Below, one piece after another: positions 46,778-57,800 of a stretch of 64,000 bases of DNA. The position numbers and the translations under genes were made by a program. The notes beneath the pieces are model-generated. The model had not been told where the DNA came from, did not search any database, and saw only the letters and a program-made list of their open reading frames with translations. The DNA lies in assembly GCF_016920785.2 (NCBI RefSeq), contig NW_024609880.1:33999152-34063151 (forward strand), written 5' to 3'. The stretch's first letter is position 1; each line of letters begins with the position of its first letter. Source of the stretch: Ixodes scapularis (lineage: Eukaryota > Arthropoda > Arachnida > Ixodida > Ixodidae).

Positions 46778-47194
46778 ATGGACTCCGGCGTGCTGGGAAT
46801 CGCGAACCCAAACTACTCCCTGGAAGAAGATGAGGCTGCACCACGCACAAGGGACGCCTCCACGATGACCCCCCGCGACACTTCGACAAAAGGGACGCTT
46901 GAAAACGGTCAGTTCGAGCTGTACCAGGCGCCCGCAGGAAGAGACTTCAACATCGGCAAGCTTCTGGGGAGGATAAAGTCTTCAGCGGCCGTCAAGTCGG
47001 ACGTGTCAGAGACCTTCCTCAAGAAGCCTGGCGCGATGTACAACGCGACGGCGACGCTTGTTGGGAAGCTGACGGCATGGATGGACAGGAAGGCGCCCAC
47101 CAAGAGAAAAGCTGCCACGGCATCGCGCGAAGCCGACACGCAGACGTATCAGCAGGAGGAACCGGGACCTCCATTCGAAGACGTGCCCCTCTGA
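46778..47194 (+). CDS. 138-aa single-exon protein, unknown function
   Basis: This is the best anonymous coding candidate. The ATG is in a strong context (CACAATGG). The ORF is GC-rich compared with its surroundings and ends in TGA at 47192-47194. A CGCCATTTTATCC promoter-like element lies about 75 bp upstream and AATAAA is 153 bp downstream (47347-47352), so a compact transcript is plausible. The protein is hydrophilic: an acidic/Thr-rich N-terminus (residues 1-40), a more ordered central part (about 50-105, DFNIGKLLGRIKSS, then SETFLKKPGAMYNATATLVG), and a basic then acidic tail (APTKRKAATASREAD ... GPPFEDVPL). There is no signal peptide and no membrane helix. No family was recognised. It could also be a transposon accessory gene or a retrocopy. 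Confidence 0.5.
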   Translation: MDSGVLGIANPNYSLEEDEAAPRTRDASTMTPRDTSTKGTLENGQFELYQAPAGRDFNIGKLLGRIKSSAAVKSDVSETFLKKPGAMYNATATLVGKLTAWMDRKAPTKRKAATASREADTQTYQQEEPGPPFEDVPL

Positions 47195-47346
47195 ACAGCG
47201 CCGCTTCGCGTTGGATCAACGTCGGCTGTTCCTGGTGCGTTTGTATTGGAGGGTAGGCGAATGTTGCGAGCCTTAACTGCTTCTGGTACTTCCTTTTTCT
47301 GAATTTTCTTTTCTATAACACAGGGTCATGTGTGGTTTGCTTTTGA

Positions 47347-47352
47347 AATAAA
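47347..47352 (+). promoter_or_regulatory. Polyadenylation signal AATAAA
   Basis: Lies 153 bp after the stop of the 138-aa ORF. A T/GT-rich stretch follows about 20-70 bp later. Confidence 0.45.
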
Positions 47353-48597
47353 CGGATGTCCAGGTGATACATGCTTTGAGTAAAACTGACTACCGGGGAA
47401 GCTCACTCGATATAGTATATGTTGCGTTATATCAAGTCTTATTTCTTTTTCCATTAATTTTTTATAAGCAGATATAATAAAGAAATCGATCTGGCAGTTG
47501 GTAGATCTTAAACTCAAAATTTTGCAAAAATATTTACTGGACGTGTATTTAAATTAATATTTTTACTTGGTACTTACCGTCTGCGTAGTATCCCAAAGCT
47601 ATGGTGTGTCATGCGTAGGACTGATGCATCAATAACGCCTAACGGCGTGACCATTGCTATCCTGGAATACACCATCACAAGAAGCCGGGGATTTCGCTAC
47701 ATTCTAATCTAATTTTCCAGATGACGTCACGTAATTACGAAACGATGCCCTTTCTTTTATATAGACGCTTTGCAGCAGCTGTGCATGGACGCCGCCATAA
47801 CTGACCTTCAGTTTTTGTTTTCTCTTGTTTCGTTTATTTCACTACTTTTATTACCATAGCAGGCCAGGTTACTGCCACATTAGATTCAACTGTGTCCTTT
47901 TCTAAAGCATCGGCCTTTGTAGAGGATCGTCAACTACCGTTTCAGTTGCTCGGCATCTCGGTAAGACAAGAGAAGGTCAGCAATGGCGGCTGTAATTTGG
48001 CGCGTGTGTAAAGCGTCTATACCATCCAGACACTCTTGGCGACGTGATGTTCCGGCGCCAACACGTATAGGCCCGTAGCTCTCAAGTTTTGAGCAGCGCT
48101 CCAGTCGAGCAAAAATAGAATGTTTGGCTCGGGTGTCAAACATGCGTCAGTACGCTTCCCCACTAGAGTTTTTTTCTACTCCGTTCCATTCTAAGTGCCA
48201 GCGTAGCAGAGGCTACAAGAGCGAGCTGCGAGCTTTCAGCGTTCCTGTCAAGCACGCGCTCGAGCAGTGCGAGCATCTTTCAGGAGGACGTGCTTTTGCG
48301 AGTAGCTTCCGCTTCGCTGTCACGTAAGTGAAACATACGTGCTCGCGGAAGCTATGAAAGAAGGCAAAGATTAGAGGAATGTTTAATAGGACTCTGCGGC
48401 CGTGACCTGCAGAATTCTTTTTTTTTTATTTTATTTTTTTAGAGGTGTTGTTATCGCGCATCTTCAGATGCTTGCATTCGAACGTGGCACGTGCAAAATC
48501 GAACGTTACAGAGCCACCTGGATGGTTCAGCCATCATAACATGGTCACATCTTGTGGATGCACTCGCGCCCCCTGCCCCAAAGCAACGGGTCTATAG
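47353..48597. other. No recognisable gene
   Basis: AT-rich with chance ORFs; T-rich tract at 48418-48440. Confidence 0.4.
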
Positions 48598-48720
48598 GGA
48601 GTATTCACTTGCGGCCATAGCTGCGTGCGCGAATGCTGAGCGCGTGCTGATGGCGAGGTTCCACGGTTCTTTTGCAACACGCATTCCGCACCATCAAGAG
48701 TGCCGGTCTTAGCAGCCTAT
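48598..48720. repeat. Truncated copy of the 34320-34728 MITE family
   Basis: GGAGTATTCACTTGCGGCCA through CATTCCGCACCATCAAGAG aligns with 34320-34435. The second half is absent. Confidence 0.7.
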
Positions 48721-48774
48721 TGGTGTGAGCTCGTTCTGAGCATGCGCGCTAAACACACCAACGCTGTCTATTTG

Positions 48775-48850
48775 CCTATTTATTTATTTATTTATTTATT
48801 TTACCCTCAGGGCCAAAGGCGTTACAGAGGGGAGTGGGTTTAAAAAAACA
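48775..48850 (-). mobile_element. LINE-type 3' tail
   Basis: On the minus strand it ends CCCTCTGTAACGCCTTTGGC, then CCTGAGGGTAAAATAAATAAATAAATA. It is a close relative of the tail at 54650-54730 (CTGTAATGCCTTCGGGCCCC). Either a short 5'-truncated LINE inserted in the 3' region of the Penelope-like element, or a shared tail acquired by it. Confidence 0.65.
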
Positions 48851-49361
48851 CAGAAAAAATACACAACAGCAAAACGGCAGAAGGACTATATGACATGATG
48901 AACAGAACAGCGCACACAAAGACAAGGACAGAGAAAAGGAACATGCAGGACACACAAGCGCTGACTCGCCACTGAATTTATGCACAAAGGAAAGAAGAAG
49001 AAAACGTTCTGAAAGACACGCAGGGCACGCAATGCTTGTGACACGCGACACAACACCAACTAACTACAATGACTTCGACCGAAAGTCCGATCTAAAAACA
49101 AGGTTTCATTGTTTAGTAGTGTCACTGAAGGGTGGCTGACGCAACAGTCCCCCAGGCTGTTGATGCAATGTGCTTCTAAGATTTCGCGAGTCGTCTTGTC
49201 TCGATAGTGTCCAATTATTGTTGCGCCTTTTAGAATCGGAGCACACGAGCGGGAATTGCAATGAACGGGAAGGTGACCACCCACCGTAGATTTTAGTGAA
49301 CGATCATGCTCGAGAAGGCGATCGTTTGGGCACCGTCCAGTTTGGCCCACATAGCTTCTAT
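48851..49361 (-). pseudogene. Penelope-like element: GIY-YIG endonuclease and 3' region
   Basis: The frame from 49361 downwards reads YVGQTGRCPNDRLLEHDRSL (the YIG half of the GIY-YIG motif with the catalytic Arg), then HLPVHCNSRSCAPILKGATI, GHYRDKTTREILEAHCIN (the conserved Glu region) and CCVSHPSVTLLNNET, ending at 49060. This is the C-terminal endonuclease that nicks target DNA for Penelope retrotransposition. The upstream half of the motif is separated from it by a 194-bp MITE (49362-49555). The 3' UTR continues to about 48851. Confidence 0.88.
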
Positions 49362-49555
49362 TATACTTCGTCTCACCCTAGCATGAACTAACTGCGAAGG
49401 CTGTGCTAGCGCGAGCGGCCAACCTTGGCAGCCTTGGCTAGAGCATTTGCTGCACAAGCGCTCGTGCAGCCGCCGCGGCTTCATTGAAAGCAACTAGCTC
49501 GCGCTTTTAGCACGCGCGGCTAACAATAGTCCATAGTAAGGTGAGACGAAGTATA
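49362..49555. mobile_element. MITE inserted inside the GIY-YIG domain
   Basis: Ends TATACTTCGTCTCACC and, inverted, TATACTTCGTCTCACC match for 16 bp, then diverge. TA steps at both ends fit a TA target duplication. It splits the Penelope reading frame exactly between GVVYKIP and SYVGQTGRC. A possible solo end of the same family (TATACTTCGTCTCAGC) is at 39510-39525. Confidence 0.85.
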
Positions 49556-49854
49556 GTGGGATTTTGTACACCACGCCAATTGAACACGGCACATGAGGGT
49601 GGCTGTGGCATTTCTGGCAATTGTCTTTGTTGAGGTTTTCCGCTATCGAGCGAACCTTTGAACAGATTTGCGCCATTCTTTTAGGAGCCGAAAGCACCAC
49701 AGGCAGATCGTACCGTTGGGCTGCTCTTTTTAAATTATGAGAGGTTTTGTGAATGTATGGTACAACAACCTTTCGTTTCTGTGGATCTCGAGATTTCTTT
49801 CGCTAAATCCCTTTAGTCTTACGTACTAAGACCGCCACCACCTCGTTTAAGACC
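49556..49854 (-). pseudogene. Penelope-like element: RT-endonuclease linker, truncated by gypsy LTR
   Basis: From 49854 the minus-strand frame reads RKVVVPYIHKTSHNLKRAAQ, YDLPVVLSAPKRMAQICS and NCQKCHSHPHVPCSIGVVYK, the typical linker between the RT core and GIY-YIG in Penelope-like elements, with its CxxC-like zinc motif. The RT core should lie upstream on the minus strand but is cut off at 49855 by the gypsy LTR. The remainder should lie beyond the window if the gypsy element is complete. One TAG is visible near 49810. Confidence 0.85.
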
Positions 49855-50696
49855 TGTGACGGAAAGCCCGACTTTTGGAGTCTCTCAACTTGAGCATTAA
49901 AACTTGTGGTCGGTTTGCCTTGCTGCATACCCGACCCGGAGGAATAACACGGAGCCAACGGTTTCAAGAACAAGAAACTACATTTAATTGGACATGGACA
50001 AGACGGTTAACATTGCTACCGGCGCTGCCTGAGTCCAGGCAGCGACTATCCGTGCAACGCCTCTGATCTGCCTTATCAAGGCGGCGCATCCGATGTGCGC
50101 GTGGCTGGCGTGACGTCGCCGCCACGCGGGAAAAGTTCGGCACCTTTGCCTCGCAGTCGGGCAACTTGGCTGAGGAGCCGCCAGGGTGCCCACACTTCCC
50201 CTCCCTCAAGCTTCGTCCGGCATGTCGATGACGGAGACGTTGTGGGCGTCAGGGGTGGATGGCGCTGTTGGGCGGACTGACTTGTAAGTCCGGCCGGCGC
50301 CTGCTGGACGAGCGCGGCGGCTGCTGACGAGCGTGGCGGCTCGGTCAGCTCCAGCTTGTCGCTTGAGCTTGTTCGGGATCAGGGCTCCACCAGGTGGCTG
50401 CTTTGCACGTGGTCCTTGATCCGAGCCAGCTGCCGCTCCATCCCGTAGAGGGTGGCGGCGGTCTATAGTTCTCTGGGCCGCCCCTGGCGCGCCGACGTCC
50501 TTGGTGGCCCGGTCCACCATGAGACCGGTCGCCGTGTCATTCCGATGGCGGCTGTGGTGACGGTGTTGTCCATGAGCCAGCTCCACAGAAAAAACAAGGA
50601 AGCAGACGACATGGAGCTCAGTTGAGGGTTGAGCCTGACGTTATCTTCGCACCCCTTCCAGAAAGTTTGAAATAACGGATCTGAGGTGGGCACACA
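49855..50696 (-). repeat. Ty3/gypsy long terminal repeat (3' LTR)
   Basis: On the plus strand the block starts TGTGACGG and ends GGGCACACA, giving TG...CA LTR ends. On the element's strand it follows a polypurine tract immediately. Length is about 842 bp. Its far edge cuts a Penelope-like ORF. The matching 5' LTR is expected beyond 64000, so identity between LTRs cannot be checked here. Confidence 0.75.
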
Positions 50697-50715
50697 ATCT
50701 TCTCCCCCCTCTCTT
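50697..50715 (-). other. Polypurine tract of the gypsy element
   Basis: AAGAGAGGGGGGAGAAGAT on the minus strand, directly before the LTR start. It is the usual plus-strand DNA priming site of LTR retrotransposons. Confidence 0.8.
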
Positions 50716-50808
50716 GAAAAGGAGGCAGATCCGTGGAAGTAGAAAACTACCCCCAAAATGCGAGAGAGGCGAAGCCGAGTAAAAACAAAGGTTCTTCTCT
50801 CTTTGGTG

Positions 50809-51926
50809 TCACCGACGTCGTAGGTTATACCGCCGCCTCGGTGGAGACAAGGGGGTTTCCAGAACGGACAAGGGGTTGTCGTTCCGGTCCTGCGAGGAAT
50901 CTTCGTCTTCTGCTTGAAAAAATCGTTTAAGGTCGGTGACATGAACAGGTCCGGTTCCCTCACTAGAGTCACAGTGAACTAGTTTGTAAGTGAGCGGTGA
51001 GCACTTTTCATGCACGCGAAACGGACCTTCCCACCTGTTGGCGAGGGAGGCTGCGAAGCCTCGAGCGGCGTCACTCAATGGGTGAGTACGCCGGAGTACA
51101 AAATCTCCCACCTCGAACTGCAAGTCACGTCGCCCCTGATTGTACTGTTCTGCCTGCTGTACTCGGGCGACGTCGAGATTTCCTCGGGCTTCTCGGAGGT
51201 TATCGGAGAAGCGCTTTCGCAGGTCCTCTGCGAACTTCACGGAGGGGCGAAGCCTTCCCCCAGACTCTGTAGAAAGGTGACTGTTAAAAAGCGGGAACGC
51301 AAGCTCCTTGACGAAATTCAATTGAGCAGGAGTGAGACCCGTTGACCGATTATTGCTCGTACAGGTTGCGAATGCCAGCTCGGGCAGTTTCGCGTCCCAG
51401 TCCTTGTGGCGCTCGGTGTAGGCCACTAGCATCATCTTAAGGTTCCGATTTATCCTTTCCGTGATGTTTGCTTGTGGGTGGTAGGGGGAAGTTATTTTGT
51501 GCTTAATTCCCAGCACCGCGCATGCGTCCACAAACACCTTACTCGTGAGATAGGAGGCATTATCGCTTACAAGCTCTGCAGCAAAGCCGAACCTAGCGAA
51601 TGTTTCGAGTAGAGACTCCCAGATTTTTTGCGAATCTAGCTTCCGCAAAGGGAATAACTCGACCCACTTCGTGAAGTGATCGGTTACCACGAATAGGTAC
51701 TGATTGCCACGGGTACTACGTGGGAAGGGGCCCATGACGTCACAGCAACAAATCTGCCAAGGGCTCTGACTCGCGATTGGTTGTATGAGACCGGGGGGCT
51801 GACCAGCACGTGGTTTTGCCTTCTGGCACACCGAGTAGCTACGAGCACATCCTGCCTCATGCCTGGCCAGGTAGCAATTTGCGATAACTTTTCGTAAGTC
51901 TTGCTCCCACTGCTGTGTCCTGCCTA
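50809..51926 (-). pseudogene. Ty3/gypsy integrase
   Basis: The N-terminal HHCC zinc finger (H-x3-GH...GxKTYEKL...WPGM...C-x-x-CQKAK) is visible from about 51940 to 51820 with a TAG at 51924-51926 and a frame change near 51831. A clean 340-codon frame follows. The catalytic core has Asp 31 (CCDVMGPF), Asp 90 (LVSDNAS) and Glu 125 (NITERINRN). The C-terminal GPF-type module (WEGPFRVHEKCSPLTYKL) is near residues 270-290. There is no chromodomain. The last codons (RRRYNLRRR) are basic. No env-like ORF lies between its end and the polypurine tract. Confidence 0.92.
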
Positions 51927-52507
51927 GGCAGAGTCATGCATGTATCGGATGAAAAGCTTACGTAGCTTGCGGTGTATCACGGTCCGGAACGCCGAGCCAC
52001 CCGGATCGTCGTCGGCCTGGGGGATGTAGCGCAGCAGGAGGCCGTCGTCGCTCATCAAGTAGGAGTCGAACTCCTCGTCACTTCGACGGTCGACTGGAAC
52101 TCTTGCTGCCAGCCAAGCGGACACGCGTTGGCAGAGTCCGTCATCCAGCTGCGCCTTGCGAAGCTCCTCGCGGCTCACCAATGTACTCCACCGTGAATCT
52201 GGGGATCCTCGTGTCGTGGCCGCGACGGTCACCAAGCCATGGGTATCCTGCGAGTGTCCCTCGGGAAGTGGAGCACGAGAAAGTGCATCAGCAACTTTGT
52301 TAATTGACCCCGGGCGGTACACAATGGAGTAGTCGTACTGTTGTAGCGTAAACGTCCAACGAGCAAGACGTCCAGCTGGATTCTTAAGTCCCCTTAGCCA
52401 TGATAGCGCTAAGTGATCAGATTGAATCTGGAACGTTGCGCCATCTAGGTACATATCGAAGCGCTTCAAAGCATGAATAATGGCAATACATTCACGTTCT
52501 GCGACAC
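51924..52507 (-). pseudogene. Ty3/gypsy RNase H and connector
   Basis: After a TAG (52507-52509) replacing the usual Tyr of the N-Y-S motif, the frame reads SVAERECIAIIHALKRFDMY, then QSDHLALSWLRGLKNPAGRL, FTLQQYDYSIVYRPGSINK and VADALSRAPLP, which are RNase H hallmarks. A connector to the integrase zinc finger follows. It is continuous with RT upstream and integrase downstream, so this was one pol polyprotein. Confidence 0.9.
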
Positions 52508-52509
52508 TC

Positions 52510-52919
52510 TAGTTGCGCTCGGCTGGAGTTAGCGTGTGGCTCGTTGAAGCAACTGGCCGAAGCACACCGCCATACTCCTGCAGCAATACAGCACCCAGGC
52601 CACAGTCGCTTGCATCTGTCTGCAGAAGGAACGGCTTGTTCAAGTCTGGGAGCTGTAAACAAGCATTGTCAGTCACGGCTTTGGAAAGGGCTGCGAATGC
52701 GCATTGTTGTTGTTCGGCCCAACACCACTTGACGTCCTTTTTTAGAAGGTGATTGAGCGGTTGCGATATCTCGGAACAGTGTGGAATGAAATCCCGGTAG
52801 AACGCAGTCATTCCGAGGTATCTTTGTAGGCTCTTCACGTCATGTGGGCTTGGGTATTCCGTTAGCGCGCGCAACTTATCTTCGTTGGGGCGGAGCGTGC
52901 CGTTATCCACAACGAATCC
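52510..52919 (-). pseudogene. Ty3/gypsy RT thumb and RNase H start
   Basis: From the insertion junction the frame reads GFVVDNGTLRPNEDKLRALT, YPSPHDVKSLQRYLGMTAFY, SQPLNHLLKKDVKW and FLLQTDASDCGLGAVLLQ (first catalytic Asp of RNase H). This is the second half of the RT whose first half is at 63262-63980. The two halves are separated by a 10.3-kb transposon. Confidence 0.92.
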
Positions 52920-53219
52920 AACACTCTTAAAAAAAAGGGTGCGCAAAGGGACCAATCGCCATCTTTCATCCCCGCGACCCTAGCGCGCCCTATTCAGAAG
53001 CGGTAACTCGAGCAGTTCGTCCCGCGGGCATTTCGTTGCTCCCGTCTGGAGTTGATCCCCTAACGAATACTTTAGTCCCCTCGTCAATAATGGCTGCCGC
53101 AGGCCTTCGATGAAGTGGACGAAGCATCACTCGAGTAGCTATTTTGGAAAGAAGCCTTGGCAAAACAAGATTTTGGCCCCGGGATTTAGAAATTGTGACT
53201 ACACGCACATATTCGGTGA

Positions 53220-53411
53220 ATGTTTCCGACCGCGAAAAACATGAGAAAGGAATCCGAGCGACGCGGAGGCGCCGGTTTTGAGGCTATCTACTCTCCGACT
53301 GCCGCGCGCGCGCCCGAGTTTGAACTGGAGGTGACAGTTGACCCAGTTGACCTGTGGCGGTGCGGTGGAAGCCTCGTCGGATGCAGTCGGAGTGGCGACC
53401 GATTGAACGGT
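53220..53411 (+). CDS. Possible first exon within the CACTA-like element
   Basis: An ATG at 53220 opens a 64-codon frame (MFPTAKNMRKESERRGGAGF, a linker, then VTVDPVDLWRCGGSLVGCSR) that ends at a consensus donor, AACG|GTGAGT, at about 53412. It is GC-rich in an AT-rich setting and close to the left end of the transposon, where a 5' exon would be expected. No domain was recognised. Confidence 0.3.
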
Positions 53412-54649
53412 GAGTTTTGATTGCTTTGGCTACTTGTAGAGCAGCAGAAATGTTATAGTCATTTCAGAACGTACTTCATAAAGTCGCAGGGTTACCCTGT
53501 ACGAAAGGCGCTCGCTCTCTGACGCGGTCGGGCGCGTACTCGTCCATGTTAGCGTGCAAACGAGGCCTAGCACTTCATAACTAGACCCGGCTGCAATCAG
53601 TTCATCAAACAAACGATGTTACACCGGCAGATGGTTTCGTCGACGCGGCAGGGTTTTATTGCCACTTAGGTTCATCGAAAAGTACCCGTGTTCGTTTCAT
53701 CGACCAGCCTTGCGACGCTTCATCGGAAGCGTCTTTGCGCACATATCGCCTCGGTCGGCGACCAAGGCGATGCGAGCTTGACAAAACCGTTGCGGTTCGC
53801 ATGAGGCCTGGTGCGAGTTCGCGCGTCGAGAGTAAAGTTTCGCGCTTACGCTCTTAGGCGAAAGGTATGGTCGTATCTGGTATGCGTAAATAAACATGTT
53901 TTCGATCAATATTAAAGTGTCCCCGAGCGGAGCGAAGGGTTTCAGCGCGTAGTGCGGACGGTATGAAAGCGGCGATCACCAATTCATTTGTGGCGTATCA
54001 GAGTCGCATGGGCAAGTCCGCTTTAGTTGAGGTAGGCTTGCGGCGAACGAAATTAAACCAATAATGCAATCCCCGTGGTGAAAAAAACAAAACAAAGTCG
54101 ACGAAACTTTGTAGGAGCACGTATCGACGAAATTGAGCGGTGCCGTGAAGTCGTGCACGCGCGCGTTTAGTGAAGCATTATTTCATGTTTTTACTTTCTC
54201 TGCGGGTTTCCGAGTGTCTTTCGGCCCATGTTTCGGCCAATGCTGGTCGGCTCCGCGGCACAGTTTATAGTTTCAACCATGGTCGGGAATCACCAAATTA
54301 GAATTGAACTTGAACGCTGTAACGATGCACTTGTTTATAGAGCCCAGCGTGGAGGTGTTTTGTCTTGTAATACTTCTGCTTTTGCGATCCTCACTTCGGA
54401 GTTTGGTTTCGCCGTGTGTAACTTGTGCTCGTGGCTTCGAAATGTGTTTTGTATTCTTCAAAGCTGCTCTTGTAATCTTCGTTCAAAAGTTTTTTTTTTT
54501 TTTATTCTTGTTACTGATAGCTGTGTTTCCTTTTTGCTCTGAGCATTTTCATTGCTTTGGACTCTGAGCATTTTCAAACAGTCTGGTTAGGACACGCGTC
54601 TCAAAAAATTAATTTTACGCGAATAAACAAAAAAAAATAATTTTAGAGC
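53412..54649. other. No recognisable feature within the transposon
   Basis: Possible intron; chance ORFs only. Confidence 0.4.
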
Positions 54650-54730
54650 AATATTTATTTATTTATTTATTGAAAGTACCCGCAGGGGCCCGAAGGCATT
54701 ACAGAGGGGGAGAGGCACATACATAAAATA
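54650..54730 (-). mobile_element. LINE-type 3' tail nested in the CACTA-like element
   Basis: Minus strand: CCCCTCTGTAATGCCTTCGG, then GCCCCTGCGGGTACTTTCAATAAATAAATAAATA. Same family as 48775-48850. The upstream body is short or decayed. Confidence 0.65.
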
Positions 54731-56369
54731 AAGATAGTAATATAGTAACAAGTGAACAATATTAAATATGCAACAAACAAAGAAAAACAACAGGTCATGG
54801 GTTACTGCTAAAATAGTTAGTGATTGCGCGAGACGCGACTTAGTCGGTAATAACCTCCTTTCCACTTCTTTTCTTTCGGGTGCGGGGAGGAGAGGTGGAT
54901 TGCCTTGGCCATCGCGTTGAGGTGGAGAAATGGTATGCCAAACTTATTGAGGGGGAAATTGCGTATTACCATTCCGTGACGTCATGGAAATAATAGAAAA
55001 TTAATCTTGCGCCGTCAATATTGCTAAAAAATGTTTTTGCGCAAAATTAATTTTTTTTGGCACTTGGGTCCCTTACAAACTGTTTAAAAGAATTGTTTTT
55101 TCATGGCTCCTTTAGGATGCAATTTTCCCGTCTTGACTGTCATTCGATTTCGCATTAATAAATTCTGGTTATGACAGACACTATGCTTTATGACAGTATC
55201 TGACATAAAGCATAGGGTAATACCACATAGCATCGTCATTTTGGAACAGAAGTAGCCGCAATGAAAAATAAAAAATCACGGAAAAATAAATTTGCACATG
55301 CCATGAACAGTTGTTATCACGACACAAAATGTTTCTATAGCTTCATTTAAAGGACACTTTAATTTTGAGTTGGCCTAGCACCTCCTAAATACCATACCTT
55401 AGCCCTTAATTTTCTTTCTCAATTATCATATTTCAGTGCAGGTTATATAGTGGACAGTGCTATGTTAGTATTGGCCTAGAACTCGTGTTCAGTTGATGAG
55501 AATACGTGTTCCAGCTGAATGCAAATGCAGCACTTTTTCCAGTCTGCCTTGCGATGACCTATGAGAGGGGGTAGAACCCAGCAGCACTAACGCCTTGCGA
55601 TCTAGGAGGCATTGAACTAACTGAGTAATCTCTGATTATTGAGCTCCTAAACTATTGATTTCGGCCTTGTAGGCTTCTTTGTCTCTTGAATGTTATTAGA
55701 AAAATACTTTTGATGTAGCAAAAAAATTCGACCGCAGGTGGAGAACAGACAAATGGAAAAGGGTTGATTTATGAGGAGAGGTTTGGGGCGAAAACGAGCT
55801 GGTGCTAGTTAGTTAAGACTGTGTCTGCCTGTCCTTTCTTTTTCGAAATCTCTGAGTGTTTTTACTATGTTCAAGGTTGGTTTACTTCGTTCCTTCTAAT
55901 TTTAGGAAGCTGCAAGCATCCTCGCCCACGACTGAAGATTGAAATTTCATAGCCGGCCACATGGACGCAATGAGAAGAGAAAGGAAGGGAGCGACTACGA
56001 TGGTAAAAGATACCATGGAGAGGACTTTTGGGGCAAAGAGGGTACATTAGCATACACCCTACAATCTTCAACATCGTAGACGACTATCCAGCCCTAAAGC
56101 TCACAGACCAGGTAATATGTTGCTTACTAACGATGTTGCTCATGCTTTTAGGAGCAGTAAGTTCCCTGATATGACACGACCACCCACCTTATGGTGCATT
56201 CGCGCCGCTAGCGAATGGAAGCTCCTGCAGGGAGATCTCACTGACTCGGTGATGCGGTTGGGGAAAATGTTCCCCAACGCGCAGATCTGCTTTGCGGTTC
56301 CCACTCCAGTCCTTGCATAAATGCGCCGTTAGTCCTGTCATGGGGAAGTCTGGCACCGTGATGGGTCTC
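54731..56369. other. Unassigned interior of the CACTA-like element
   Basis: Two exon-like acceptors (TTCTAATTTTAG at 55904 and CATGCTTTTAG at 56151) precede short open stretches, the second of which (to 56320) ends LGKMFPNAQICFAVPTPVLA. None was assigned. Confidence 0.35.
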
Positions 56370-57800
56370 CTTTTTTATCCCACTTACATCAATTACGATT
56401 TTGTTACAACAAATAAGTCATGATTTTTTATCGCTTTTTCTTTTAAAAAGAGCAGTTTACAAATATCTTCAAGTAGACTGAAGATGTGAAAATAATTTTT
56501 CTTGCAGATCTTTGCAGTGTCTTTTTGTATTAGTACTGGCGCCAAGGCAAAGGAGCGATTTATGAATGTTGCCTCAGAAAACCTGCCAACTGTTCTCATG
56601 GTGACTGAGGGAAAACTAAGACCGACCCTGTTCTGCGAGATCATCGTAAGGCTTCATGATGCAGAAAATATAAAATAATGTGCACTTTACCCTTTGTTGT
56701 ATTACACTTTTCTTTTTCAGCACATTTGCAGTAAATGAAGCCGTTGGTCGTCTTTTGCTATTAATTTCCTTCCAAGGGCTCAGCTTACGGGTTGGGAGAA
56801 ACTATGGGCTCTCTGGACAAGTATTTCGTTACCTGACCCTGCCCTCATGCACATGAGTATGTGCAGAAAGCATGGTCACCAGTTTTATGATCGAGAGCTG
56901 GCTGGATCTGAGAGCATACCCAATGTGATAACAAGGTTTAAAATGGCACTGCCCTGCCAACCTGTTGGAAGTTTTCAAGAGAGCATGCACACTGTCTTTG
57001 CCCTGTGGTACTCAATTCAGTGGGAATTATTCAAGTTCAACATGCCTTTCAAAAAAATTCTCCTCATAGGCCAGTTCTTGCTTGCCTTTTTTATAGCAGC
57101 ATTATAAGAAAATACTTGCGTTTTAGTTATATTTTTGTAGGGCTAGAAAACCGGGCAAATAGCTTTATATTTTGGGAGGTTCCTCGTGCTGAGCGAGATT
57201 TGGTGCAGCTGAGATGCATCTGATCGAAGCTGGCCAACCAAAAACACTGCGCATTCTGAATTAGTTGGCTTATGTGGAAAATTGGGGTACCTCATACTTG
57301 TTTTTATTCCTTGGTTTATTTTAAAGTAAGTATTAACAACATTTCTCAAAGGACGGGCAAAACTAATTGTGATCACAAGCATAATGAGATGTGCTTGGAA
57401 CGAATTACTTTCAGAAAACTGATAACAACACCATAGCCTTATTAACTGGCACTTCCTCCATGGCAAAAGCAAGCACCACGGGTCTTTTATTATCCCACTG
57501 ACATCTTTGCAATTACGATTCTGTTTCTCATAATAAATTGGGAATCTTTTTTTCTTATCACCTGCTTTTCTACAGGGTAGTTTACGATTTATTGGCTCAC
57601 TAAAGATCAGCTATTTTTATTTCAGATTTTTGCTGAGTTTCATCGCATCGCAAGCATCGATGCCGAGCAACGCTCTTTTTAAATTGCCTCAGGAAACCTG
57701 GCGACCGACCTTGAACTGACAGAGGGCAAGACAAAGCCGGCCATTTTCTACCAGACTGTTGAAAGGATGGATGATGTTAAAGAATCGGAGAAACAAGGTA
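56370..57800 (+). repeat. Duplicated exon-like segment (two copies)
   Basis: Copy 1 (about 56370-56650) and copy 2 (about 57480-57800) are homologous over intron and exon. Both have TATCCCA(C)T-ACAT...AATTACGATT upstream, an acceptor (TTTCTTGCAG at 56517; TTATTTCAG at 57625), and encode similar peptides: IFAVSFCISTGAK ... NLPTVLMVTEGKLRPTLFCE versus IFAEFHRIASIDA ... NLATDLELTEGKTKPAIFYQ. Copy 1 ends at donor ATC|GTAAGG (56646). Copy 2 carries one stop and ends near AAG|GTATAC (57798). Conserved phase and acceptors suggest real exons of a gene that duplicated internally. Family unknown. Confidence 0.55.

Noticed and set aside
50463..50972. 169-codon minus ORF spanning LTR, polypurine tract and integrase end
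   Set aside because: It crosses the LTR boundary in a different frame from the integrase; a shadow.
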